A DNA stretch of 64,000 nt from Prevotellaceae bacterium UBA6417 (GCA_002439755.1 DJPH01000048.1:19532-83531); one strand, 5' to 3'. Positions 16,588 through 26,855 are shown, numbered from the stretch's first letter. Program-made: numbers and translations. The notes: a model not told the origin generated them from the letters alone.

Positions 16588-16773
16588 GGTAGTGACATGT
16601 ATAGAAACAACGTGTTTCCTGTACATGTCACTACCTGTTTCCTGTACATGTCACTACCTGTTTCCTGTACATGACACAACGTGTTTCCTGTACATGACAC
16701 AACGTGTTTCCTGTACATGTCACTACTTGTTTCCTGTACATGTCACTACTTGTTTCATGTACATGAAACACAT
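16588..16773. repeat. 23-base tandem repeat array ending in a perfect palindrome
   Basis: Seven direct units beginning TGTTTCCTGTACATG start at 16613 and recur every 23 bases to 16751. They come in identical pairs: two end TCACTACC, two end ACACAACG, two end TCACTACT; the last unit begins with the perfect palindrome TGTTTCATGTACATGAAACA (16751-16770). An inverted copy at 16588-16609 pairs with the first unit to form a hairpin with a 3-base loop. The array fills the gap between the convergent PiT and acyltransferase genes, ending 10 bases from the latter. Confidence 0.9.
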
Positions 16774-16782
16774 CGCAATGTG

Positions 16783-17937
16783 CTATTTGTGCAGCCAACG
16801 TTGGCCAAGCCGTCTGCGCACGGGTGTATCATACCACCTGAGACATCCGTAGGCCAGCAATATGCAGCCCGCGAGCAGCGTGGCTGCAACCGGCAGAGTC
16901 TGCATAAAGCCGAGACCGTTGTTGGTGAAATAAGCTATGTAAAGATAGATAAAGGGATAGTGAATCATGTAGAGGGGAAACGATATGTCTCCGCAGAAAG
17001 TGCAGATGCGTGTGCTTGCCTTGTCGGTGGTGGTGCCCGAAGCTGCCAGGCATATCACGACAGGAAATACCAGGGCAATGCATAAAAAGTCGTAGAGCCC
17101 GTTCATCCAAGCCTCGTGTCCGCCGCCGAGACGCGGCATGGTAAAGACGGCGGCCAGTATGGCCGTGCATATCCAGAAGGCACCTCTCACCGGCACCTTA
17201 TGCAGGTTGCGCGAAAGCAGGAGCCCCATTGAGAAGGCAAACATCACTTTCAGCATGCCGAAAGGAAAGTTGGCACCGGCAAAGGAAAAGCCATAACACA
17301 CGTCACCATAGCGGATGGCAAAGCCACACAGTCCGATGCCTGCCATTGCGGTCCACAGGATGAGGGCCTTCGTGCGCAGTCGGCGGATGAAGAGGGCATA
17401 GGCAATATAGGCTGCATATTCGAAAAACAACGACCATGCCGGGCCGTTGAGGGGATACATCTCTCCGTAGCCGCGGATGTCGCAGGCCGTGACGGCAGGC
17501 ACCATACAGCAGCCGAGCAGGGTGAGCAGGGCAAGTTTCCATACAGGTGTTTCGGCTATCATGGGAACGGCTTCGCAGCTGCCCGCATAGAAGCAGGCGG
17601 CACCTATGAGTGTGCCCATTACAGCCATGGGCTGCAATCTGATGATGCGGCGCCTGAAAAAGTCGCCGACCGTCATCTTCCGGCTATACAGACGGTCGTC
17701 GTAGGCATAGCCGATGACAAACCCCGACAGCATAAAGAAGAAGTCAACGGCCAGGTAGCCGTGACCCATGACGTAGGAGGCCCTCACTTCGCCCGTGGCA
17801 TCAACGGTCACGGTGATGGCGAATCCTTCAAGGATATGGAATATGACTACAAGCAGAGCTGCCATGCCGCGCAGCCCGTCGAGCAGGTGATAGTGGGGCT
17901 TGGTGTCGGCAAAAGCCGTGGCTGAAAGGTAATTCAT
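16783..17937 (-). CDS. Acyltransferase 3 family membrane protein
   Basis: A 384-residue protein with about ten membrane helices. LLDGLRGMAALLVVIFHILE holds the Arg-His pair typical of acyltransferase 3 (OatA/WecH-type), and GYLAVDFFFMLSGFVIGYAY is the second signature. Such enzymes transfer acetyl or other acyl groups from the cytoplasm to surface sugars. It starts 30 bases after the stop of sprA and is probably the last gene of a ruvA-sprA unit. The acceptor cannot be told. Confidence 0.88.
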   Translation of the reverse strand: MNYLSATAFADTKPHYHLLDGLRGMAALLVVIFHILEGFAITVTVDATGEVRASYVMGHGYLAVDFFFMLSGFVIGYAYDDRLYSRKMTVGDFFRRRIIRLQPMAVMGTLIGAACFYAGSCEAVPMIAETPVWKLALLTLLGCCMVPAVTACDIRGYGEMYPLNGPAWSLFFEYAAYIAYALFIRRLRTKALILWTAMAGIGLCGFAIRYGDVCYGFSFAGANFPFGMLKVMFAFSMGLLLSRNLHKVPVRGAFWICTAILAAVFTMPRLGGGHEAWMNGLYDFLCIALVFPVVICLAASGTTTDKASTRICTFCGDISFPLYMIHYPFIYLYIAYFTNNGLGFMQTLPVAATLLAGCILLAYGCLRWYDTPVRRRLGQRWLHK

Positions 17938-17967
17938 AGGGGTGAAGTTAGGTGTGAATGGGTGTGT

Positions 17968-20900
17968 TTATCGTGCCAGCGAGAACTTCATGCTCACGCC
18001 GAAATCTTGCGTGGTGGTGGGGTAGGCCGATGAGGTGAGCAGTGGCGTGGTGGTCTGCCTGTCGAAATAGGCACTCAGTGTGAGCAGTTTGGACAGTGTA
18101 TAGTCGGCCATCAGAGAGAGCTTGAAGGCCTTGTTGCCGCTCGTGGCCTGCGAAAGCTGTGTCACGATGTTGCGGTTCACGGCACTCTGATTGCGCAGGG
18201 AGATGTCCATACGTATGTTGAGCGGATTGCTCATGCCGGTCTCCGCAGGTGTCTCGGCCTCTTGTTCCTTGTTGCCGTTGCGGGCGTTCTTGGCACGGTT
18301 GTTGGTGATTTTGCGCCGTTTGGGCGTACCGAAAATCTTCAGGTCATTGATTTTGTAACCCAGGCCAATAACCATATCGTTCGACAAAGCCTCGGTGAGC
18401 TGCTGCGAAGTCATGCTGAGCGTAAGCACGCGTGTGCGGTTATACTTGAATGAGGCCGTGAGGTTGTTGTTGAACGTCATGCTGATGCCGCAGAACGGCG
18501 AGAAAGCTTCGTTGATACTCACCGTCGATATGTCGAACATGCTCGACGGCACAGGCTGGCCCGTAGCCGTATTGTTGATGAATCCCATGTCGCCCATGTA
18601 GCTCATGTAGCTACTGAACGTGTTGTAAGAGCCCACGGCATAGACACTCTTGTAGGCATGCTCAAGGGTGACGCTCTTGAAATTGCGTCTGAACCATCCT
18701 ATACGCATCAGCCCTCCGTAGCTCACATTCCAGTTGGGCAGCATTCGTGTGATGCTCGGAAATATGTCCAGGGAAGAGTTTTCGTTGCCTCCACAATAGG
18801 CAGCAAGAAATGCAGGGATCATCACGTCGGATGAGTAGGGATCGACGGTGCCGTTAGCCGGATCGAACGTCTTACCTGCCAAGGATGTTCCGGCCGGATA
18901 TGGCACATCTTTATATCGGGCCTCAAGGCGGTCGCGGAATGTGCCCAGATAGCTGATGAAGCGTTTGAAGGCTTTGCTCTGATAGCCGTTGTCGGCATTG
19001 CCGGTGCCTTCCAGGGCAGAGCGGATGCTGATGGTAGTCATTGTAAAGGCTCCCGACTGGGTTACGGGGCTCCCCTCATACATATACAGGATGCTGCGTG
19101 CCTTGTTTTGCGTGCGGTTGGCCGTGAGGTCAATCTTCAAGCCCTCTATAGGTTCGAGGGTCGCAGACATCTGAAGGTTGCGGCTGAGGTTGGTGGTTGC
19201 AGGCGAAGATGTGCTGTCTGACAGCCATCCGCGACTGCGGGCTTTCTCGATATATCCGTCACCCGTGAGTCCGAAAGCAAAGTCAAGACCCGGAGACAGA
19301 CCGGAACGGCTGTTCTGACCAAAGAAATCGCCGACGTTGGGCATAAAGCCCGGAAGCGACATGTTGTAGTTGTCGGTATAGCTGATATTAAAACTCCTGA
19401 GCATCATGGCCGTACGTGCAGCATAGCGGGCTATCTTATACCAAGCCCCTTCTTCGCCGGGTTTAACGGCACGCACCGTGATTTTTATCTTTGCGGTGTC
19501 CTTGCTGAGAATCTCGATGTTGTTCAGGTTTTTCACCTTGTAGCGTAGGGGATAACGCTTGCCGTCGCGACGAATGGCCGTGACACGCACCTTACGTGAC
19601 TTCTGGCCGTGGCTGACGCTGAATGTCGAATCCTTGAACAGTTGAATCTCTTTCTCAAAGAACTTTTTCTCCTTCTTCTTGTCTTTGTCCTTGTCGTCCT
19701 TCTTGGTGGAGCCTCCGCGATGTAGGGCAAAATACCTGTTGGTCTCCTTAAGGAAAGGCACTTTGTTGTAGAGGCTTTCCAGGTTAAAGCGACCGTTGAG
19801 CTTGATGTTTCGCGAGTTGTCAATCGTGTTGCCCATAGGCGAGGTGTGGTTGGCCAGCACAGCACCGCGGTTCCAATTGTAGGCTGCATCATAGGAAGCG
19901 TCAAGGTTGACCCATTCGAATATGGGGATTTTGTTGATGGGCAGCTTCCACGAAGCGTTGAAAGACTGCTGGTAGCGCAGCGGAGTTCCGAAATGCTGTA
20001 TGCTGTGCCATACGGAATCCTTCCACGCTGTGTATTGGTCGGGATAGAGCTGTTTGTTGATGGGTGTGTAGGGCTCCTGTATCTCTGCGTTGGTTCCCGT
20101 TTGCAGGCTCGCGTGGATGTTGTTGGTGATGTCCCAAGTGAGCGACAGCGAACGGTTCCACAAGAAGTCGCTCGACCATGTAAGCGGCAGAGAAGTGTTT
20201 GAGAGGTTCTGCATGTCGCGTTCCTGCAGCTCATAGTAGGTGCGGGTAATGTCAGACATGAGGCTCAATGATTGCGGCAGGAAGTTGATTTTCTCGTCTT
20301 TCAGAATCTTCCACCAAGGCGATTTGCTCTTGATGCCCTTAAAGGGCTCCAGCGGCTTGTAGACGGGCGAATAGTCGTAGCCTGCGTTGAAACGCCATGT
20401 ATCGTTCTTCTCCCAGGCCGTAGTTTCGCCGGCCGTGTACTTGTGGCTATGGGCATAGCTGAGCGAGAAGTTGGCAGGGTCCCATGGCATAGGGTGGTTT
20501 TTGGTGGCAATATCTACACGCAGGTTGCTGAGAGAAAAGTTACGGTCGATGCTGGTAGTCGTCGTGATGTCTTCCAGGGAATCGCGCTCATGCTTTGTAG
20601 ATAAGGCATCGAGCGCATCATTCAGCCGCATGTCGGTGTCCAAAGGATTGTATTTGGGCGCTGTCTTGCGGCGGTTGTACGAGTAGTAGAGTGGTGCTGT
20701 TATCTTGGCTTTCTCCGGGAAGAGCTTGCCCAATTGTACGTTGGTGGTGATGCTGTATTCGTAAAGATTGCTGTTACGCCTTTCATTGATGCCCTGCTCC
20801 AAGCCACCGAAGCCGCTTGTCTCTATATGCCCCGTCATGGCCAATGTGGCCAGATCGGACAGTTGCATGTCAAGCTTTGCACGTGCAGCCCAGCCACCTT

Positions 20901-23900
20901 CATCGGTATAGTCTTGCAGACGGAGCTCGTTGACCCATACTTCCACACTTTTCACCGAGCGGGCATTGTTGCGCACACCAATCATCATGGTGCGTATCTC
21001 TCCTATGGATGGATTGCCCATCACCGTGATTTTGTTGTTCGGACGGTCGGCATCATATTCCGAATAGGCAGTGGTGTATGAGGCCAGTCCCAAAGACTTC
21101 TGCTTGTTGCGATTCTTTTTGGTGGCAGTGAAAACCGACAGGTCGATGTCGAGCATGTTGTCTTCGGGCCATACGGCCTTGCAGTCTGCCAGTGTATAGG
21201 TGTCGTACCATTTGGCCGGAGTTACCTTAAGTGGAATCTCATATTCGTAGTAGTTGTTCTTGTAGTCCGAGCCAAAACGGATGAAGACACTGGTTTCGTC
21301 GCTCTTGAGTGAGGCGTCATTGGTCAGCGCATTGGCATGGGCAAACATCTGAATGTGCTTATATTGGCGCAAGTCGAGGCTCGTCTTCTTGTAGACGGCA
21401 CGGGCATCTCCGGGTGCAAGGTCCTTGACCGTGATGTTGAGTGCCTGCTCATTGTTCTCGCGTAACTGGCTGCCTGCTCTGTCGACATCGCGTGAGACAC
21501 CCGGCGGTAATACATAGTTGACAGGCGTCTTGTTGTTGTTTTCTTCAAGACTGACGGCCGATACTTCCAGCCTGCCCGTGGCATTTTGTGATGCGTTGCC
21601 GCTCAACGATTGCTTGTAGCTGCGCCATACGCCCCTAACCAGTTCCAAAGTGCCGAAGCGCAAGACAATGGGCTGTGAGAAATTGGTGAGGAACATGCGC
21701 ATGAAACGTATGCTCGAGAAATCGTTGATGTTGCCTTCTCTCTTTTGATATTCGCGCAGGGGAATCCTGTACAGATACCAGTTTACCGTGGGCTTTTGGC
21801 CGTTGCGCAGGGTCACTACCGCCTGACGACGGTCTACAATGTAGCCGGTGCCCACATTCATGCTGTCGGGACTCAGGTGAATGCGATACTGATAATAGTT
21901 GTTATACTCGTTGAGGGTATAGTCCTTGTTGATGTCTTCGGCATCGGGTGTAGTCTTGTAGGCAGTGCTGTAGCGTTCGGGCGAATTTTCAGAATCTACC
22001 GAGTTTCCTTCAGGATTATTGATTCTCATGTAGCGTTGCAGGATAGGTGTGCGTTGCGCATCATAGTCAGAACCGCGGTAATAGTGGTAGTCGTCACCCG
22101 CAGGGTCGGCGGCAATGGAATCGTAAACCGCGGGGTCTACCTTGCTGCGGATTTGTTCCAAGTAGTTGACATATGTAGGGAACTGCAGCTCTTCTGCACT
22201 GGAGAGGCCGTTCAAACCTATGTCTTGTCTGGCACGGGCTCCTGAGCTTGTATTGAACGCATAGGTAACTGTTGACTGCGTAGGTATATAGCCCCATACG
22301 CCTTTCTTGTATTGGGTGGTGTCACCGTTGAGCGGCATTCCACTCTCATAAAACTTGTTTCCGTCCTTGAGAATATCCTCACTGATGTCGCCAAGGTTAA
22401 TGTAGAAGTCGCCGCTGAAGTCACCTGCTTGCTCCCGTGTATAGATAAAAGGATCCATCATCCAGAACTCAATGTATTCGATATTGGCGGTTTCGAAATC
22501 GATGCATCCGTTATCTATGGCGCGCATCATTCCGCCCCAATGGTCGCGTGGGTGATTGAGCTTGCCGCGTGCATTCAGGTCGGGGTTAAGATTGTATGGG
22601 CCTCGCTCCTCGGGATAATAGGCAAGGTTAAGCACATCGAGAGTGGTCGATTCACCGACTGTCAGTTCTCTGTTGGGAAAAAGCTCGGCACGCGACACTT
22701 CACGTACGTAGTGGTTGGACAGCTGTTCCAAATCGCTTTTGATGTGACTCGGTGTCAGTGAAGAGCTGCGACGGGTGAAAAGAGGGTCAATCTTGTACCA
22801 GCTCAAGAGCGATCTGTTGAATCCGTATTCTATGTTGTTGCTCAGCGTGGCCTCCTTGAACATGAGAGGTGTACTACTGATAGACCACTCCGAAGGTGTA
22901 CTTATGTCTATTGGTTGCTTTGTATCCTCGAAGTCGTCAAGATAAGATGCATTGCTTTGGCTTTGATTGTTCTTGCCGGTGATGAGCTTGGCAAACTCAG
23001 CCGAGAAGTTGATCTGCGACGGTTCGGTGGCATGTATGAATGGCAGCTTGTCGAGCATGTCGGTAAGCCATTGGCTCTTTTGCTTCCATGACACGTTCAG
23101 CCCCAACATCGTATTGTTCAGTGGCTCATTGCCCATCGCCACCTTAGTGGTGAGTGATTGCTCTTTCAAGTGAAGCAGGGTACCGCCTATTTGGAAGTTC
23201 TTTGTAAAGTCGTATTCCCAGTTCAGTCCGAGCATGGTTTTGCGCTCAAAGGATTCGGCGGTGCTTTCCAAGCTGACGTTTACTGGCGTTCCCGCATCAA
23301 GGATGCTTTGGTTCAAAATGGTGACTTCACCTGTAGCATAATTGACGCTGTAGTCACTGTTTTCCATCAATGTGACGCCTCCGGCAGTCACAACAACGGA
23401 ACCGCGAGGCACATTCATTGCTCCCAGCGAAATGACATTGCCCGATGTGGCCTTGTATTGTCCCGTCAGTATATACTTGTTCTTCTCTACGATTTGTTGG
23501 GCAATGGTGCGTGTAGAGTCGTAAAGTTCTTGAAATTCGTATTTTTCGGCAATGACCTTGTCGCCCAATGCTTTTTCAAGATAGCTGCCGAAAGGCTCAA
23601 CGGAAGGCAGGTAGACTCGTCCTTGAGTGCGGTCGATGGTATAACCTTCTACAAAGTCAAAGTATCCGTTGGGATTGGCGTTCATCTTGTTGTCAAGACG
23701 ATCCATGCCTAAAAGACGCAGCAACGGCTGGTTCTTAAAGCGTTCTTCTGGCAGATAGCTGAGATATACGCCTGTTGTGTCACTCAGATATTTTACATCC
23801 AATCTGAAATTGGCTTGTTCAATCGATGTGGCTCCCAAAGAATAGACGTTCTTCATCATGAGCTTCCAGTTTCTCATGGCAGGAGTGTTGGTCGCATTCT

Positions 23901-25398
23901 TTAAGGCTTTTACATACAGGCAGCTCTTGTTATCGGTTTGGTCGGTTGAAAACTCTCCGACTTGATAAGTCTTTCCCATATAGGTATATTCGTAGGCAAC
24001 GGCAAGCACTTGGTCGGTTTGAAGGGCCGTTCTCAGTGAAATATAGCCCAAACTCTTGTTGACGGTGTATTCTGATGTGTTTAGTTTTCGGGCACTTTCC
24101 AGCTTTTCATAGTCCATGCCGCCTTTGAAACCGTTGATGGCTTCAAGAGCTGTTGCTGCAGTGTTGATATTACGTGCGTCTGGATATTGCGTGTTGATGG
24201 TAGTGTAAAGGTCATTTGAAGAGTTGGCAGGCTCTTTTCCTCCGGTGGCATGCCACAGAGAGTTCAGTACATCATGCTCTCCCAAGTCTTCAAAGGCCAC
24301 GATATTGCGTGTGTTGGTGGTAGTTCCGTTCTTGTTGGTTACCCAGACTTCAATGCGGTTGATGGTAATGCCGCTGTGGATATTTGGCAAGCCTTGCATC
24401 CATCTGTCGTAATTGTCGCGGAAGTAATAGGCAAGGAAAAAGTGGCGGTTAGCTTCATAATTGTCGGTTTGTATTTCAAACGTCGTCAGTTGTGTACCGC
24501 CGCGTGATGATACTGATTTGGAAACTGATTTCTTTTGTGATGCTACGGCCTGCAGTTTCAGCTTCCCGAATTGTAAGTCCGTGCGTACACCGAATAGAGA
24601 ACTGGCACCTTGAATAAGGCTGTTATTGGTGGGCATGGAAATGTTTCCGCCTTCAATGAGCTTTACAATTTCATCTTCTTTTCCTTCATACTGCAGCTTT
24701 AAGTTCTTGGAGTCAAAGTCAAAAGTCGATTCTGTATTATAGTTCAAGTTCAAATCCATCTTGTCTCCGATTTTTCCTTGCAGGCTCAGGTTGAGCTTTT
24801 CATCAAAGTCGAAGCCAAAAGTCTTGCGTTGCCTAATGGGCAGACTCGGATTGTCGATGCTTCTCATGTTAGCTCCGATTTTCAACTCGGCACTTCCTTG
24901 CGTCTTGATTTGCACACCACCCGGGCCGAAAATCTTTTCTGCCGGCCCTAAGTCAAACTGCATATCGGTAAAATCAAAAGCTTTCTTGTTACGGTTCTGA
25001 TACTCTTCGGCATTTTTCTTACGGTAGTAAGCTCTCATTGATTTGCGCAGGCTCCATTTGTTATACTCGTCCTTGCTCATCAGGAATGGAGTATTTAGGT
25101 AATTATCTCCAATTTTCGTACCTATAGCGTAGCCATCCTTTTTTTCATTGTATTCAGCTTCAGTCTTTAAATTATCCGGGTCTCTCAAGTCACCCATGCG
25201 TTGGTCTAAGTCTTTTTGGTCTATAGGCGCGGTCCTTTTTATGCCGTAGCGTGTTGTGTCATCTTGTTGTACAGTTGGCCCTGCTTTCTGTGTTGGCAAG
25301 TTGGCAGATACGATGCTTCCTACGGTCATGCCAATCCATATCAGGATAGGGACAATCGTTGTAGGGCTGAAATGTGCAAAGAGTCTTTTATGCAACAT
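17968..25398 (-). CDS. sprA: T9SS outer-membrane translocon protein SprA (Sov)
   Basis: A 2476-residue protein, the expected size for SprA/Sov, the very large outer-membrane barrel through which the type IX secretion system exports cargo. An N-terminal hydrophobic signal segment (about residues 11-33) is followed by long beta-rich regions with many aromatic-terminated strands, and the chain ends in a C-terminal barrel strand (TTQDFGVSMKFSLAR). Repeated segments such as LDDFEDTKQPIDISTPSEW and VEVWVNELRLQDYTDEGGWA are characteristic of the family. It lies 30 bases downstream of ruvA, a conserved neighbourhood in Bacteroidetes. It implies that this organism uses T9SS, in agreement with sorting tails on two other proteins in the window. 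Confidence 0.96.
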   Translation of the reverse strand: MLHKRLFAHFSPTTIVPILIWIGMTVGSIVSANLPTQKAGPTVQQDDTTRYGIKRTAPIDQKDLDQRMGDLRDPDNLKTEAEYNEKKDGYAIGTKIGDNYLNTPFLMSKDEYNKWSLRKSMRAYYRKKNAEEYQNRNKKAFDFTDMQFDLGPAEKIFGPGGVQIKTQGSAELKIGANMRSIDNPSLPIRQRKTFGFDFDEKLNLSLQGKIGDKMDLNLNYNTESTFDFDSKNLKLQYEGKEDEIVKLIEGGNISMPTNNSLIQGASSLFGVRTDLQFGKLKLQAVASQKKSVSKSVSSRGGTQLTTFEIQTDNYEANRHFFLAYYFRDNYDRWMQGLPNIHSGITINRIEVWVTNKNGTTTNTRNIVAFEDLGEHDVLNSLWHATGGKEPANSSNDLYTTINTQYPDARNINTAATALEAINGFKGGMDYEKLESARKLNTSEYTVNKSLGYISLRTALQTDQVLAVAYEYTYMGKTYQVGEFSTDQTDNKSCLYVKALKNATNTPAMRNWKLMMKNVYSLGATSIEQANFRLDVKYLSDTTGVYLSYLPEERFKNQPLLRLLGMDRLDNKMNANPNGYFDFVEGYTIDRTQGRVYLPSVEPFGSYLEKALGDKVIAEKYEFQELYDSTRTIAQQIVEKNKYILTGQYKATSGNVISLGAMNVPRGSVVVTAGGVTLMENSDYSVNYATGEVTILNQSILDAGTPVNVSLESTAESFERKTMLGLNWEYDFTKNFQIGGTLLHLKEQSLTTKVAMGNEPLNNTMLGLNVSWKQKSQWLTDMLDKLPFIHATEPSQINFSAEFAKLITGKNNQSQSNASYLDDFEDTKQPIDISTPSEWSISSTPLMFKEATLSNNIEYGFNRSLLSWYKIDPLFTRRSSSLTPSHIKSDLEQLSNHYVREVSRAELFPNRELTVGESTTLDVLNLAYYPEERGPYNLNPDLNARGKLNHPRDHWGGMMRAIDNGCIDFETANIEYIEFWMMDPFIYTREQAGDFSGDFYINLGDISEDILKDGNKFYESGMPLNGDTTQYKKGVWGYIPTQSTVTYAFNTSSGARARQDIGLNGLSSAEELQFPTYVNYLEQIRSKVDPAVYDSIAADPAGDDYHYYRGSDYDAQRTPILQRYMRINNPEGNSVDSENSPERYSTAYKTTPDAEDINKDYTLNEYNNYYQYRIHLSPDSMNVGTGYIVDRRQAVVTLRNGQKPTVNWYLYRIPLREYQKREGNINDFSSIRFMRMFLTNFSQPIVLRFGTLELVRGVWRSYKQSLSGNASQNATGRLEVSAVSLEENNNKTPVNYVLPPGVSRDVDRAGSQLRENNEQALNITVKDLAPGDARAVYKKTSLDLRQYKHIQMFAHANALTNDASLKSDETSVFIRFGSDYKNNYYEYEIPLKVTPAKWYDTYTLADCKAVWPEDNMLDIDLSVFTATKKNRNKQKSLGLASYTTAYSEYDADRPNNKITVMGNPSIGEIRTMMIGVRNNARSVKSVEVWVNELRLQDYTDEGGWAARAKLDMQLSDLATLAMTGHIETSGFGGLEQGINERRNSNLYEYSITTNVQLGKLFPEKAKITAPLYYSYNRRKTAPKYNPLDTDMRLNDALDALSTKHERDSLEDITTTTSIDRNFSLSNLRVDIATKNHPMPWDPANFSLSYAHSHKYTAGETTAWEKNDTWRFNAGYDYSPVYKPLEPFKGIKSKSPWWKILKDEKINFLPQSLSLMSDITRTYYELQERDMQNLSNTSLPLTWSSDFLWNRSLSLTWDITNNIHASLQTGTNAEIQEPYTPINKQLYPDQYTAWKDSVWHSIQHFGTPLRYQQSFNASWKLPINKIPIFEWVNLDASYDAAYNWNRGAVLANHTSPMGNTIDNSRNIKLNGRFNLESLYNKVPFLKETNRYFALHRGGSTKKDDKDKDKKKEKKFFEKEIQLFKDSTFSVSHGQKSRKVRVTAIRRDGKRYPLRYKVKNLNNIEILSKDTAKIKITVRAVKPGEEGAWYKIARYAARTAMMLRSFNISYTDNYNMSLPGFMPNVGDFFGQNSRSGLSPGLDFAFGLTGDGYIEKARSRGWLSDSTSSPATTNLSRNLQMSATLEPIEGLKIDLTANRTQNKARSILYMYEGSPVTQSGAFTMTTISIRSALEGTGNADNGYQSKAFKRFISYLGTFRDRLEARYKDVPYPAGTSLAGKTFDPANGTVDPYSSDVMIPAFLAAYCGGNENSSLDIFPSITRMLPNWNVSYGGLMRIGWFRRNFKSVTLEHAYKSVYAVGSYNTFSSYMSYMGDMGFINNTATGQPVPSSMFDISTVSINEAFSPFCGISMTFNNNLTASFKYNRTRVLTLSMTSQQLTEALSNDMVIGLGYKINDLKIFGTPKRRKITNNRAKNARNGNKEQEAETPAETGMSNPLNIRMDISLRNQSAVNRNIVTQLSQATSGNKAFKLSLMADYTLSKLLTLSAYFDRQTTTPLLTSSAYPTTTQDFGVSMKFSLAR

Positions 25399-25428
25399 CG
25401 TTTGCTGTCATTGGATATGTTGTTCCAG

Positions 25429-26028
25429 TTACAAGATTTTGAGGGCTTGTTTTACGATGGTTTCTACAGGTGTTGACGGATCTTTTTCCAATATTTTCAG
25501 TACGGCCTTCTTTGATGGAGCTGGCGCAAATCCAAGCATAGTTAATGCTTCTATGGCTTCGTCTCTGTTTGTGGCCTCGGCAGTGTTGATGATTGAACCT
25601 ATATGTTGGCTACCTTCAGTATAGGATGATGTTGGCAGCTTGTCTTTTAGCTCAACGATGACACGTTGCGCTGTCTTTAGTCCAACACCTTTAACACTCT
25701 TAAGTGTGCGCTCATCTCCATTAGTAATGATGGCTGCGAGTTCGGCAGGGCTGAATGACGATTGCATCATGCGTGCTGTATTTCCGCCAATGCCACTGAC
25801 AGTGATGAGTAGCAGAAACAGCTCTCTTTCTTCTTTTGAACAGAAACCGTAAAGAGTCCATTGGTCTTCGCGGATTTGTTCGTAGATGTAAAGCTTTATC
25901 TCTTTTTTCCCCTGAATGGCTGAAAATGTATGGAGTGAGATGTTGAGGGCATAGCCTATTCCGTTGGTTTCTATCACGGCCAATGCAGGTGTCAGTTCAG
26001 AGAGAAAACCTTTTATGTAGTCTATCAT
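25429..26028 (-). CDS. ruvA: Holliday junction branch migration protein RuvA
   Basis: A 199-residue protein starting MIDYIKGFLSELTPALAVIE. The N-terminal OB-fold is followed by two helix-hairpin-helix motifs (LLITVSGIGGNTARMMQ and LKSVKGVGLKTAQRVIVELK) and the C-terminal RuvB-binding domain (EAIEALTMLGFAPAPSKKAV). RuvA tetramers hold the four-way junction while RuvB drives migration. A longer frame to 26085 adds 19 residues not found in the family, so I use the ATG at 26028. sprA follows directly. Confidence 0.97.
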   Translation of the reverse strand: MIDYIKGFLSELTPALAVIETNGIGYALNISLHTFSAIQGKKEIKLYIYEQIREDQWTLYGFCSKEERELFLLLITVSGIGGNTARMMQSSFSPAELAAIITNGDERTLKSVKGVGLKTAQRVIVELKDKLPTSSYTEGSQHIGSIINTAEATNRDEAIEALTMLGFAPAPSKKAVLKILEKDPSTPVETIVKQALKIL

Positions 26029-26105
26029 TTTTTGCTGTGTATATAATCTATAAAACGTTCGCCAGGCCTGATTATTGTATTTCAAACCTTGTTTTTATAG
26101 AGACT

Positions 26106-26720
26106 TCAAAGGTCGGCTTGACGATAGTTGCTTAAGATTTCTTCCAAATGAGATAACAAGGCTTCCCGCCCTAATCTTTTTGTAGAGCTTACAGTGTAGT
26201 GGGGTGGAAGTTCTTCCCATGTGTCTTTCAGGGTATCAAGAATTTTATTTACACTTTTAGGGAAGCTTCCTTTGCGCGATTTGTCACTCTTAGTGAATAC
26301 CAAGGTAAATGGAACGCTGTTTTCGCCCAGCCATTGAATAAAATCCAAATCTATCTGTTGCGGAGACAAATTGCCATCAATAAGCACAAATAAGTTGCAC
26401 ATGTTGTCTCGTCCGGAAATATAACCTTGTATCATGTGCTTGAATCGTTGCTGAGTGGCCTTGCTGCGTTTGGCATATCCATAACCGGGAAGGTCTACCA
26501 AATACCATTCGTCGTTGATAAGGAAATGATTGATTAAACAGGTCTTGCCGGGTGTCATGGATGTTTGTGCCAAGCGTGAATTCCCTGTAAGCATATTGAT
26601 TAAACTGCTTTTCCCTACATTGCTACGTCCGATGAACGCAAATTCAGGTAAATCACCGGTTGGGCATTGAGACAAATTCGCGCTGCTTTTCATGAATGCG
26701 GCTTTGTTGATGACTATCAT
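26106..26720 (-). CDS. engB: Ribosome biogenesis GTP-binding protein YsxC/EngB
   Basis: A 204-residue GTPase needed for large-subunit assembly. G1 is FIGRSNVGKSSLINML, G2 the TPGKT stretch, G3 is YLVDLPGYGYAK, and G4 is VFTKSDK. The start at 26720 (MIVINKAAFMKSS) is chosen because the longer frame to 26756 overlaps the promoter: minus-strand -7 box TAACTTTG is at 26754-26761. It is 77 bases upstream of ruvA and may be co-transcribed with it. Confidence 0.96.
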   Translation of the reverse strand: MIVINKAAFMKSSANLSQCPTGDLPEFAFIGRSNVGKSSLINMLTGNSRLAQTSMTPGKTCLINHFLINDEWYLVDLPGYGYAKRSKATQQRFKHMIQGYISGRDNMCNLFVLIDGNLSPQQIDLDFIQWLGENSVPFTLVFTKSDKSRKGSFPKSVNKILDTLKDTWEELPPHYTVSSTKRLGREALLSHLEEILSNYRQADL

Positions 26721-26799
26721 CGCTTCCTTTTTTATTATGAGATTTTGAATATGCAAAGTTACTTCTATTATAATGAATAAGGGGGATACTTTTTATGAA

Positions 26800-26842
26800 A
26801 TCAAAAACGCTTGACTATAACAATGTGTATAATCAAGCGTTT
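26800..26842 (-). terminator. Terminator of the tRNA-Asp gene
   Basis: AAACGCTTGA (26805-26814) and TCAAGCGTTT (26833-26842) pair, with TATA/TATA extending the stem past one mismatch. On the minus strand the hairpin is followed by TTTTTGA, 14 bases past the tRNA 3' end. Confidence 0.85.
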
Positions 26843-26855
26843 CGAGTAAAACTAG

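Noticed and set aside
16588..16773. CRISPR array
   Set aside because: There are no unique spacers between repeats: the 23-base units are contiguous, and no cas genes are present.
16497..16852. Repetitive cysteine-rich frames over the 23-base array
   Set aside because: The repeat encodes periodic peptides on both strands, a by-product of tandem DNA repeats; it also overlaps two real gene ends.
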